Source: Immersiella caudata (taxonomy: Eukaryota > Ascomycota > Sordariomycetes > Sordariales > Lasiosphaeriaceae). Taken from it: a stretch of 64,000 bases of DNA. The notes under the pieces were generated by a model, which was given only the letters and a program-made list of their open reading frames with translations, made no database searches and was not told the DNA's origin. The translations under genes were made by a program, and so were the position numbers. Below, piece after piece: positions 41,441-51,692 of this stretch (positions are counted from its first letter, which is position 1; each line of letters starts with the position of its first letter). Where the stretch lies: the NCBI GenBank assembly GCA_030512335.1, contig JAULSU010000001.1:7812001-7876000 (forward strand). The letters run 5' to 3'.

Positions 41441-41947
41441 ATGCGCCTTTCCTCCATCCTTCTCTCCGTCCTCGGGGGCGCCTCGCTCGTCGCAGCCGTG
41501 CCGGTGCAAGACGCACCGGCTCTGGCCTCCCGGCAGCTGGAAGAACGCGCCATCGCCGAGATCCACGAGCGGGCTTTAAATGCGTAGGTAGCCTCCCTTT
41601 CCCGTTTAACCCCTTGTGTGTGAGAAAAGGCTGACTGACTCACTTCTAACAGCACGATCGAGGGCAGACAAGCCCCCTGGGCCCTCGTCGGCTTCACCGG
41701 AGCCGGTTGCACCGGGGGTCTCGCCTTCGGCTACACCGGCGCCGCCGGGATGGGTTGCACCAACACCAACTTTGCCCGATCCGTGGGACTGACGCCGGGC
41801 GGGGGCTACACGCCGCAGCCACGGTCGTCTTCGGGCTGCAGTGGTTCCGCGCCTGGCTGGCACCACGCGATCAGTGCAATCTATTTCTGCTATAGCGGGG
41901 ACGTCCGCAGTTTCCATGCTGCCTACACCGGGGGGTCGCCTATTTGA
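41441..41947 (+). CDS. Small secreted protein, 145 aa, unrecognised family
   Basis: Exons 41441-41583 and 41653-41947, separated by a 69-nt intron (GTAGGT…CTTCTAACAG), give 145 aa. The ATG context is AACAATGCG. A signal peptide (MRLSSILLSVLGGASLVAA, cleaved near 19) precedes a propeptide-like stretch with R31 and ER pairs. The mature part starts near ATIEGRQAPWALVGF and is Gly/Ala/Ser/Thr-rich with four cysteines (GAGCTGG, MGCTNT, SGCSGS, YFCYSG). It contains GFTGAGC…GFGYTGAAGMGC-like Gly repeats and a C-terminal WHHAISAIYFCYSGDV. I do not recognise the family. Size, secretion and cysteine pairs are those of effector-type or small surface proteins; that is inference. Confidence 0.8.
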
Positions 41948-42132
41948 TAGGAATATCTTGAGCTTTGTTAGTTGCAATATAGCCATGATTCACCCCATCT
42001 CCCCTCGTGACTAGTACGCCTAGGAGCGGGTAAAGTCACCTTGCACGATCCGCGGATAATATCTCGAGAAATATCTGACCCCACATCCCCTACCCTGGAA
42101 GATTCTTTTTCGAGGCTCATTTGATTTGGAAG

Positions 42133-43410
42133 ATGAAGCTACGCATCGCAGCCGTAATCGGCGCTCTGTCGGTCGCCGAAGCCCAGAGCCAAACTGTTAC
42201 AACATGGTTCTCGACCTCGGCAGTCTCATTGGGCTTCGTCTCGTCCTGGAGGGTAGTCCATTACGGCAGCACACCAGTCACCCCCATCCCAACATCCAGA
42301 CCTGGCCCCATTTACGAGACCAATGTCATCTACGAACCAACTAAAAGCCGAAACATCAACATCACTGCCACCCAGTATAGCACCCAGGCAACTCTTCCGA
42401 TCTCAACCGAGCTTCGGACGGTGCGCCGAACAGTCCTCGGGGTTTACACCGTGTCATCCAACGGCACTGGGACTGCCACTTCCTGGGTGACTCCTACAGT
42501 CGCTACGGTCACCTTCAGACCGAAATTCTGTGCTGGCAACGCGAGCGCCCCCAAGACGACAATAACCCAGTACACAGGCGAGTACACTCCCTTCCCAGGC
42601 CAGCTCGTCACCGAAACCCGTACCGCCTTCCCTACAGCCGTGACCTCCCACGTCAAAGTCATCTACCAAAGCCACGTCTTTCCATTCACCGGTACCACCG
42701 TCTCCTTCACTTCGATTGCAACAGTAACTTCAGTAAGTTCCCCTTTCCACCAGATGCACATCCGTCCCTAACACTCACAGTACCTCTCCACAACAACCCT
42801 CACCACCACCCACACAACCACCCTCTTCCCTAGGGATCCCTTGCACCTCTTTCCCTACACCGTAACCATCTACCCCACAACAACCACAACAACTATCTCA
42901 TCCCCCTACCTAGCTCACACCGCCCTCCCCACCACCATCCCCTGCCCACCCGACAGCACCCTAACAGTAACCCACCACCTCCGCTGCGCCCCCTCCAATC
43001 TCATCTCCTCCCAAAACGACCGCGGCGTTGCTATCCGCTGGGATTCAGAGAAATGGGTGATACCCCTAACCTCGAGATTTAACTCTGATCTTTTTGCGGA
43101 CGCGACCAAGGATCCGAGTGTCTGTTGTCAGTTGTGTGTTGATAACGAGGGGTGTGCGGGGGGCGAGTGGAAAAGGGATTGGGGGGATGGGTGTCGGTTG
43201 TATTATTATTTTGGGCACTTTGAGGACGGGGGAGGTGAGAAGCGGGGAGATGGAGGGAATGGGACGATGGAGACAGGGATGGGAAGGGAGACTTGTGGAC
43301 TGGGGCAGGAGTTGGAGTACTATGCGGATGAGGATCGGTGGCCTGGGCAGGCGAGTTTTGTGCACGGGGGATGTGGCAGATTGGGGTATGGGGGTGTGAA
43401 AAGCGGTTAG
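42133..43410 (+). CDS. Secreted Ser/Thr-rich protein with cysteine-rich C-terminus
   Basis: Exons 42133-42732 and 42781-43410 (48-nt intron, GTAAGT…CCTAACACTCACAG) give 409 aa. A signal peptide (MKLRIAAVIGALSVAEA) is followed by ~260 residues rich in Thr, Ser, Val and Pro with N-glycosylation sites. A C-terminal domain (from about residue 280) has CCQLCVDNEGCAGGEWKRDWGDGCRLYYYF and later single cysteines. That pattern (CC-x-x-C near C-x-GG-x-W…C-x-L) is reminiscent of PAN/Apple-like repeats of secreted fungal proteins. A wall-associated or extracellular location is inferred. No GPI signal is seen. The PAN-like assignment is tentative. Confidence 0.8.
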
Positions 43411-44164
43411 GGGTTTGTTGGGTCCGAGGATGGTGAATGGTGGATGATGGATGATGGTGATGGTGATGACAAATTTTGGATTTGGTGTCGATGGCTTTCA
43501 CTCATTTCTTAGTCACCAGAGTGAGTCTTTGCCTTTGTTCTCGCGGTGCGTGTGTGCTGAAGACGGGGGCGGCAAGCTTCCGCACTTCAGCCCAGCGGTT
43601 TCGACGGAAGCGTGCACTCTTCTAGGTGCTACAACCCTGGTGAATGACATGTGCAATAATTCAAACAGAAGCATATCCATCACCAGTTTTTATCAACGAG
43701 ATTCTGGTTGAGACCTAGTGCTGGAGTACTTCCTAGTGTGACACCATCGGTTACTCATAAGGGTGACACAAAGACTCCGTCCTGGCCCACACCCCCTTTC
43801 TAGTCCCGTGTCAGCCCAACAAAGAACATATCCCTCGCCGCTATGACGCACACGGGAGAAACAGCGGGAGAGCTTCCATGCAGGAAGAGACTTCATACCG
43901 GCGATATATCATCCTCAACGGAGACACCCACTTTTGAAAGGACGGCTCACCTTCTCGAAGGCCAGCAGACGGGACCCGAGGCTGAGTCAACAAAGACAAG
44001 CCACTGCAGGGCGGCAGAGAATTACATCCTCAAAGAGAATTGAGTAACTTGCAAGGACAAAACCCAACCTCCCTTCCTACCCTCGATGTTGGTCCCTCCA
44101 ACCTTTCCATTTCCCCTTGACGCACGCAACTTGAAACAGCTGCCGTCAATATCGAAAGGACAAC
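43411..44164. other. Intergenic, no gene seen
   Basis: Starts with ggatgatgg-type simple sequence (43430-43470). No frames with protein features. Confidence 0.5.
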
Positions 44165-45647
44165 ATGGACAAGGTACCGAATTCGCTGCCCGATCTGCCG
44201 CCCGAGATTGTGGCATTCAATAACGGGCTGCGACTGATCAGGGGGATGGCGGCTATCACTTCTCTCACTTGTTTTGTCGTGACTCTGAGGATGGGCGTTC
44301 GGTGGAGGACGACTTCGGGGTTGAAGCTGGGGGTTGATGACTGGTTGATGTTTGCGGCTGCGGTAAGTTAGAGTGTGAGATCTGATGCCGGGTGATATTG
44401 ACATGTCCCAGCTGCTTCTTATCGCTTTTGCCGTCACAGCTTGTCTGAGCACGTCCACCTCCTCAAACGTTCCGCCGCTTCGCTGACCCAGAACAGGTGT
44501 GACCAGAGGTGGTGTGGGAAAATATACGGTCGTGAACATGATCATCGATCCTCAGTTATTACCCAACGCCTTATTTGCAAGTGACCTTCCCATATCCGTG
44601 ACACCTCCTGTCTCGAGAGCCAAAACTAACACGGTCAGTACCTCTGGGTATCCCAATACTTCTACTTCACCATGCTCCTCGCCCTCAAACTGTCCATCCT
44701 CGCCATGTACATGCGAATCTTCCCCACTCGGTTCATGAAGCTCAGCGTATACATTATCAGTGCGTTCGTCGGAGCTTGGTATATAACCGCCATCTTCGTC
44801 ACCATCTTCCAGTGCATTCCCGTACAGAAGGCCTACACACCGTCGATACTGTACGGCCACTGCGTGTCGAACATCAAGTGGTTCTTGGGAAGCTCGATCC
44901 CCAACATCATTCAGGATATCATGATTCTCTTCCTTCCCATCCACGAGATCTGGAAGCTGCATCTGCCGAAGCTGCAGAAGATAGGAATTTCGGCGGTGTT
45001 TTTGCTTGGTGTCGCGTGAGTTTCCTTTGTCTTGATAAAGTGGGATGGCTAAGACAGGTTCAGAACGATCATTGTTGCCTGCATCCGCGTGCGGGAGCTC
45101 GTCAGAAACATCGAGTCTGGAGAAGATATTAGCAGTACGTCTTTCCTATACTCAGTTCCAATTACCAGGCTAACACCAGCGCGCAGGGGCCCTTGTCCTG
45201 GGCTGGATCCTAACAGCCATCGAACCCGCAGTTGGCATGATCACCGGAAGTCTGCCAACGTTGACCCCGCTGCTCCGTCTCATCTTCGGCACCGCGTTTG
45301 GCAACAGACACGCGAAGAACCAGGGAAAGTCCCCAGGAAGAAATATTGAGACCATTGGCGGCTCCAACCGGAAGGAGTCCAAGGGCTTCGCGTCGCACCA
45401 TTTGAGCAGTAAACCACTCATCGGTCACCAGGACTCCATACTGATGGGAACTGTCAACAACGACGAGGAAATGGGGACAGGCCCAGGACTGGGGAATCAA
45501 GTGGCCATATCAAATAGACCGACCCCATCTCCAAGTACCACGGACATTCGGTTATCGAAAATCGCGGTTCAACGGGATTTCCGGTGGAGTGCTGAGACAG
45601 TCACACCCCTAGACGCGCCTGGGTCCGGGACAAGGACGCTAAGATGA
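44165..45647 (+). CDS. PTH11-like seven-helix membrane protein (fungal rhodopsin-domain family)
   Basis: Six exons (44165-44362, 44412-44442, 44497-44597, 44639-45015, 45058-45134, 45187-45647) give 414 aa. The family's signature DDWLMFAAA is at the start of helix 2. VTRGGVGKYT follows as the usual G-x-G-(R/K)-H/Y loop. YLWVSQYFYFTMLLALKLSILAMYMRIFP is the conserved helix 3 with K-x-S-x-L-x-x-Y-x-R-I-F. FQCIPVQKAYTP and the IPNIIQDIMILFLPIHEIWKLHLP block (equivalent of 'D…LP…W-x-L') come next. SLPTLTPLLRLIFG ends helix 7 and a ~110-residue Ser/Thr-rich cytoplasmic tail follows. No CFEM domain is present. Intron 3 is only 41 nt, so that junction is the least certain. It is probably a plasma-membrane receptor-like protein; ligand unknown. 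Confidence 0.87.
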
Positions 45648-45935
45648 TGGGGAGTTTGAGCTTGATCTCATGGGATATCGTTGCTTCCTTTCTCTCGTAG
45701 ATATTTCGTTCGTATATTCTGCTGTTTTCTTCAACTGGCTTGCTTGGGGTAGGAGAAAGGTCACCCTCCTTGGTATAGACGCCATCCTTTGTCTAATTAA
45801 TAGGTTTATTGCCTCCGTTTAGGGATTGGGAAGCGTCATGAATCGGGGTTGGGTGCTAGGGGGCCGAGTTAGCAAAGGACGCCGAAACAGGTCCATACAA
45901 ATCGACACTCACCTCGCCAACCCTCTCCTCATCAC

Positions 45936-46583
45936 TCATCCTTCACCGCCTCCTTTTCCTCTCCCTCTCCTCATCTTCATCTCTCTTAAACTCAACCCCA
46001 AATAAACCCCCAACAGTCCCGCACTAAACCCCATCCTCCAAACCTCCTGTCCCCCCTTCCACCTCCCCCACCCCACCACTCCATCAGCCACCATCCCCAC
46101 AACCAACTGCACCTGCCCCGTTACTAGCAATATCCTCCTCACTCTCTCCCCGTTCCAGCCCCCGAAGTACGCATACATCAACACATGATGCGCCGCATTC
46201 GCTGCAGCGAACCACCTCCACCCTTCGTTCTCACCCTCGGGCAAGACCCTAGCCCACGTCAACCAGATCGTAGTAGTGTGGTGAAATCCAAAGTGTAAAT
46301 CTACTTTCCCACCCGAGAGAACAACGAAGAAGATATCGAGATACTCGTAGATCTTGGAAACGTGGTAAGACTCTCGGGCGAGGGGAGAGTTGGAGATGGC
46401 GAGCAGGAGGAGGGTAAAGGAGAGGAGGGAGTAGAGGCGAGAGTTGTATTTCATGAGGGTGGAGATGGATGGGAAGGGACCATGAAGGGTGACGAGGAGG
46501 TGGAGGGTTGTCCAGGTGGTGAGGAAGAGGGTTGTTTGGAGAAGCATTAGGTTGGGGGTGAAGAGGGTGGTGAGGGTGGTCAT
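45936..46583 (-). CDS. ELO-family fatty-acid elongase-like membrane protein
   Basis: A single exon encodes 215 aa. Multiple hydrophobic helices surround KIYEYLDIFFVVLSGGKVDLHFGFHH-TTT, which matches the ELO region K-x-x-E-x-x-D-T-x-F…LHxxHH. NAAHHVLMYAYF matches the family's second histidine stretch (N-x-x-(V/H)H-x-x-MYxYY). The tail is basic (MKMRRGRGKGG), as in ER proteins. ELO proteins condense malonyl-CoA with acyl-CoA in the ER membrane. Here the protein is shorter than the usual 270-350 residues and the histidine box is H-x3-HH rather than the canonical H-x2-HH, so activity is not certain. It may be a member of a divergent fungal ELO-like group. Confidence 0.78.
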   Translation of the reverse strand: MTTLTTLFTPNLMLLQTTLFLTTWTTLHLLVTLHGPFPSISTLMKYNSRLYSLLSFTLLLLAISNSPLARESYHVSKIYEYLDIFFVVLSGGKVDLHFGFHHTTTIWLTWARVLPEGENEGWRWFAAANAAHHVLMYAYFGGWNGERVRRILLVTGQVQLVVGMVADGVVGWGRWKGGQEVWRMGFSAGLLGVYLGLSLREMKMRRGRGKGGGEG

Positions 46584-47128
46584 TTTGGTGGGTTTTTGGG
46601 GATGCGGTCGATGGTGTTCCAGTGTTAAGTTGGGCGACCGGTTTTGGTGCAGACGGTTCGTTTGATGGCATTGACAAGAAGGCGAGGCAGGCTTGGGTAG
46701 TCGAAGGCGGTCGTGAGTTTGTGTTGGGGCAAGTGAGTCATTCGGAGTGCTGCTTCGGTTTCGTCTGCTTCGGTTTCGTCCGCTGCTGCAGTATTACTCC
46801 GAACGGGCAGGCCCGTAGCAGGGGCCGGGCCGAGTCCGGCCTCACCGTTCCGTTCCGTTCCGTAGGTAAATCGCGCTGTTGGGCTGGAGCACGTCAATAC
46901 ACAAAAGTAGACAAAAAGAGCGAGAGTAGGGGACGAGGCCTGAAATAACCAAAATGCCACCGTGTGATGCTATGTTTTACATGGGAAAACGCATGTACAA
47001 GAGACTGGCGTCTCCAGTTTCTGCCGCGATGCAATTGGCAAGGACGTGATGTGCCAAACCCCTCCACCGTCCAAACCATTATCCCCTAAGCCCGGCCCCA
47101 GGCGCCCCGTCCGCATCCAATTCGAACC
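46584..47128. other. Intergenic, no gene seen
   Basis: Contains small direct repeats: cttcggtttcgtc (46751-46785) and gttccgttcc (46848-46862). This is the likely promoter of the ELO-like gene and the 3' flank of PEX16. Confidence 0.5.
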
Positions 47129-48386
47129 TCAGCCAATTGTGCTGAAGTAGTAGTTCTCCCAAAGATATTCGTAGTCCTCCAAGATGCCAGACATAAGACT
47201 CGGCATCCTCCTCCTGACGCCGGCAACAGCATTCTTGGTTATGTTTTCGTAAAAGGCCCCGCGCATCGTCCACCATCCCAGAGACCAGCCCCGGCGACCC
47301 CACTCGTCTCTCTCCAGAGGTGTTGTCCGGAGCCCGCGATCCCTCAGCTGCCGCGCTGCAAGTTCGACTGCAAGCCCAAGCATCCAGGGGGTCCAATCCT
47401 TCCGCCTGTTTCTGCTGCGCGCCAGGGCGATGGCGTACACCAGCGGCGCCAGGATATGCAACACTTCAGCGACATGCGCTGACCCCTGCAGCTTGTTCAC
47501 CAACTTGGTTGCCGGTTTGATGTCGTCGGCCGTGAGCACTCGCGACAGGAGGTACCCGCTAATATCCCCGGGCGCCGGTAGCGACGGCAGCGACATCCCC
47601 GTGCGCGGCATCACCCACTCCCCGTTTGGCCCTTGTTGCGAGTAACTGTAATACGCTGAGCCGTTGGCATGGCCGTTCGCTCGGTCGACGTCGTCTTCCT
47701 CGAGAGCGCGCAGCTCTGCCTCTTCCGGATCCTCTGGTGGCTCCTCCGGCAAGGGGTCGCGTTCGGGCAGGACCGGCGTGACGAGTGGTCGGGATCTCGT
47801 TATCCGAAGTAGCAGCAGCTTGCAGAAGGCCTTGATTGCCTCGAGCAGAATGACGGCGCGCCATCTCGTACGCTCGCCCCGCCGCTTGGCAGCCATCTCG
47901 CAAAGAAGTTCGACATAGGAAACAATCTGTAGGACGTAGGCGACACGGCGGTAGAGCGGGCTCTTTTGGGTCCAGAATCGCGTGTATCGGCTATGCGGGG
48001 AGGGGATGCTCGGGATCGAGGTGGGAGGGGTTTTGGAGAGAGTAACGGCTCGTCGGAGGAGGACGTCATGATAGAGGGATAGTAATTGCACGCCGCTGTG
48101 AATAGATTCAGAGGCTATCTCGGCATCACGGAAGCGGCCTGCGGGTAACACATATCAGCAGGAGTGGCGCAGTTGCGACCAGAGCGGGGCGGCACGTACC
48201 GGGAATGATGTATGTCAGCGACCGGAGAGTAGATTCTATCTGTGACACCTGGTGCGCATTCTTGGTGATGAAGTCGTCGTACAGGTGCAGCCATCGCGTT
48301 GACGGCCTAGAGGCGGCTTTGCTGTCGGCACTCCCTGTTGGGAGGGACCCGGAGGTCTGGCTCTGTGCGGCGGGAGGGCTCGACAT
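47129..48386 (-). CDS. PEX16: Peroxisomal membrane protein PEX16 (peroxin-16)
   Basis: Exons 48386-48200 and 48138-47129 (61-nt intron GTACGT…ACCCGCAG) give 398 aa. The N-terminal WLHLYDDFITKNAHQVSQIESTLRSLTYIIPGRF is the characteristic PEX16 start. LSLYHDVLLRRAV, RYTRFWTQKSPLYRRVAYVLQIVSYVELLCEMAAKRRG, AVILLEAIKAFCKLLLLRITRSRPLV and the C-terminal WTPWMLGLAVELAARQLRDR…LVWxLMRGPFYE-like segment are all conserved peroxin-16 blocks. PEX16 works in peroxisome membrane biogenesis by helping to bring PEX3 and membrane proteins to the peroxisome or ER. An acidic, Gly/Ser-rich insert (residues ~190-240) is usual for filamentous fungi. The ATG at 48386 is the first Met in frame. It is the clearest core gene in the window. 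Confidence 0.95.
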
Positions 48387-49015
48387 TGCGGGCGCGCTCA
48401 AGCGGATTGGCCCAGCATGCGGCGTCAGGTAGGGCGCGGCGATGGGAGGTGCGATTGCGAACCCGTCGGTTGGGGGCGTCGATTGCCGGAGTCTGGAGCT
48501 TGATCAAGGGATGACGAAATGCATCTTGAGCTGGAGTGGAAACGAGCATCTGGCATTGCCCTTGGCGTCGCGGCTCCAGCGCGTTTGGGCCTCGGCTCGT
48601 GGTTGCGGGTCGAGCAGTTGGTGCCTGAGGCAGAGATCTTGGCAGCAGCTGATTGTTAGCCGCCAGGGCCGCCAGGGAACCAGGAGGCGAGCTGGTTGGG
48701 CAACGATTCTTGATCGCTCGCGAATCGGGATGGGTTTAGGCAACCAGGCTACGCCCCATCTCCTCGTTGCTGAGATGAAGCCATGATCATGATGCCTTAT
48801 CGCGCAGCTCGCATCGGAGGGTGCTGTGCAGGGTGATTTGCCGCGCACAAACAGCATTGAGGCGCCGACGACACACCCGACCAAAGCTCAGGCCTCAGCT
48901 GCGCAGCATTCCTTGGCGCCCTCTCTACAACCTCTCATGTTCCGGACCAGCTCATTGCCAGCCTGCAACCTTGGCCAGCACTTGGATCGCTGGTCTTCTC
49001 TGCCCACCCGCGCCC
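48387..49015. other. Intergenic, no gene seen
   Basis: The divergent region between PEX16 and the NLR relic. Frames here lack protein features. Confidence 0.5.
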
Positions 49016-50880
49016 ATGGATTCCCTGTCTATTACCGCCGGGACGGTGGGATCATCTCGTTGGGCATCCAGGTAACCCAATCCCTCATCACCTTCTATCA
49101 AGGCGCAAAGGGAGATGCTGCGAGGATGCTTCAAAAACTGGACAAGCTCCTGAAACTACTTGAACATCTCAGGCCAGCTTCAGAGCCGCCACACCCGAGA
49201 AGACGAGCAAGCGTTGTTGAACGAGGCATTGGCTTTGATCCGAGGTTGCGATGCATCTATCCGAGAGCTACAGCGCCTGTCTGAGCAGATGGGAGGGGAT
49301 TCCAGGAGCATCCGTGCCTTAGTCCGGTCAGCTTCGAACAAGTTGGCATTCTGCCTCCGTTCAGGCACCGTGGAGGCAGTGGAAAAGGACGTGGATTGCC
49401 TCATCTCCCAGTTATCATTGGCGATGCAAAATGCTGCAACAGAAAGCGGTTGACAACGTGCAACAAGGGGTCGAATCGTTGCACTCGTTACTCATCTCGG
49501 TCCAGAAGGCATCATCAAGATTGCCCAAATGGCTCGAAGCTCCCGATGTCGCCGTCAATTAGAACGGGGCTATCAAGCGAAGACACCCCGACACTGGCCG
49601 TTGGCTGCTTGAAGGGTCCTTGGGTTCTGACGAGCGTCCGATAGTCAGGATCGCCCACTACTCGGTCCAAGAGTATCTCGAATCCAACCGCATATATACA
49701 CAAAGTGTTGCGGATTTTGTCATCAACCGACGAAATGCGAACGCACTGATGGCGAACCTTTTTTCGACCTATTTGCTGGATGCCGATGTAGCGGTTGCTG
49801 CAGTGTCAGAGACCTGGGAAGAGTCTCCCTTGGCGCAGTACGCTGCCCGACACTCGTATGGCCACTTTAGAGACTGCGGTGGGGATGATCGCACCATCAA
49901 ACAATAAATCCTTCGTCTATTTTAAACTCAAGGCCGCGCCTTTCGAAGGGTGGGTATCAGCATGCGACATAGACCACTTCGAGGGGAAGAGGATGAGCAA
50001 GGATCTGACGAGCTCGCACATCCACTACGCTTCCCTCCTGGGCTTGGACTTCGTCATCGAGGCTTTTTTCGGAAGTAGGCAAGGCATTTCGTTCGACCCG
50101 ACATTACCTACACCAACATCACTGTTCGACATGGTCAACAAATGGAGCGGACAATGCGGGAACGCCCTCCAAGCAGCTTCCTACACGGGTCACGAAACGA
50201 CCGTGCAGACTCCGCTGTCCAAGGGTGCGGGCGTGAATACGTCTTTGCCTGACGAGCTCGTTGGAATGCGTTACAAGTAGCTGCATTCAGCGGGCATCGT
50301 GGGATCGTTGCGATCCTGCTCTCGAAGGCCGCTGACGTCAATCTGAAAGGGGGGGTTTTTGGAGCCCCTTTGCAGGCCGCGATAGCCCGAGGGCACGGAG
50401 AGATTGTCGAACTCCTTTGTCAACAATAGGGTTGAGGTCAACGCGCAGGTCGATGGCATTCAAGGGATCGCCCTGTGTCTAGCTTCCGTCCTGGGACATG
50501 ACCGCATCGTCAAGGCCATTCTGGACGCTGATGCCGACGTCAACGCCACTTGTCACGCGACTGGTGTCCGGCCGCTCCAGGCAGCTCACATCGGATCTGG
50601 CGTTTTTGGCTTCGGACGGACGCCATAATAGCCAGGTCCACATATGCAGCGGCGAGTTCGACAATGTTATTCAGCTTCTGACGGACAAAGGGGCCACAAT
50701 GGAGGATAAGGAGACTGAGGATACTATGCATTCAGGAGGCCCCAAACGTAGCATCTACTTCGGTGAGCTCTCCATCCTTCCGGTGCATGAGCCGGTCATC
50801 ATTACAACGATGACTAATGATATCTGCAGTTCACGGGGCTATAGCCACATGGTCGCTTTTCGTGTCGTTTCCTGATCAAA
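49016..50880 (+). pseudogene. NLR (NOD-like receptor) relic: N-terminal effector domain, NACHT deleted, ankyrin repeats decayed
   Basis: It starts MDSLSITAGTVG, the typical opening of fungal NACHT/ankyrin proteins. One base is missing before IISLGIQVTQSLITFYQGAKGD, and another frame change near 49173 leads into SGQLQSRHTREDEQALLNEAL…. Near 49520-49610 comes LPKWLEAPDVAVN and RRHPDTGRWLLEGS, the segment that normally precedes the NACHT ATPase. It then jumps directly to ERPIVRIAHYSVQEYLESNRI, which normally follows the ATPase. So about 350 residues with Walker A/B are gone. From 50150 on, ankyrin-like units can be read (GNALQAASYTGHETTVQTPLSKGAGVN; ALQVAAFSGHRGIVAILLSKAADVN; APLQAAIARGHGEIVELL; ALCLASVLGHDRIVKAILDADADVN), broken by frameshifts and stops. 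Intact fungal NLRs act in non-self recognition and cell death. Confidence 0.8.
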
Positions 50881-51692
50881 CAGGTCACTTCTTTCATTAA
50901 TGATCGTCGGCGAGACGGAAATACGATACCTCTCCCCCCGTCTGCAGCTGCTTCGACGGAACAATCTTCAAGCTCGAGGTAGACCGGTGCTTTGCTACCC
51001 TCCGAGCTTGTCAATCCGGTCAAGCGCAATAAAGCGATCCAAAGTGCAATTTACTCGGAGAACTCCAACCTCACGATGTGGATTCACGAGTGTACCGACG
51101 CAATACCGAGATGAGTGGGAGTTTTTCGAGGCACGATAGGTAGACAGAATGGCCGACCTCCCCCCTTCTAATCGCGACAGCTCCAGAACGACGAGCGCGG
51201 TTTTGAATGGGCAGTCTGTGAGGCTGATTCGTTCCCACTATAGGATGGCGGAATAAATTCCCTGTTGCTCGGCTATTCGTGCCGGCAAAGAGCCGTCGGG
51301 GAGCGGGAGCGCGTATACGTTTGCCAAGACGGGGCCGGTACACATCACGTTGACCTAGTTCCCCATCAACAAGAGCGGGTCGGGCCTATTACGATGCTAC
51401 GTCTCGGACTCCATGGTAGGTTTATTGGATTTGCAAGGCGCAATCCTTCTCCCCGCACGCGGGCCGCTGTACCATTGATACCACTTCGGCACCACGGGAA
51501 TAAGAGTCCGGTTGCGCACATTGTGGAGAACAACAGAAGTCCCCATGCAAATAGACTCTGCGGAGCTCAAGATGGCGACTTCAAAGCACTTACAAATACC
51601 TTGCCCTCGAGGCATTGATCAATGGCTGTTCTTCATGGTTCCAAGTTGACCAAGCATTCTCTTCCTTACTTCGTCTTCACAACGCAGCCATC
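50881..51692. other. Intergenic, nothing firmly recognised
   Basis: A protein-like stretch (ELVNPVKRNKAIQSAIYSENSNLTMW…) at about 51003-51110 may belong to another decayed gene, but no family can be named. The rest shows only short frames. Confidence 0.4.

Noticed and set aside
51266..51618. 117-codon plus-strand frame downstream of the NLR relic
   Set aside because: No domain, signal peptide or ankyrin pattern; it may be part of the decayed region but cannot be supported as a gene.
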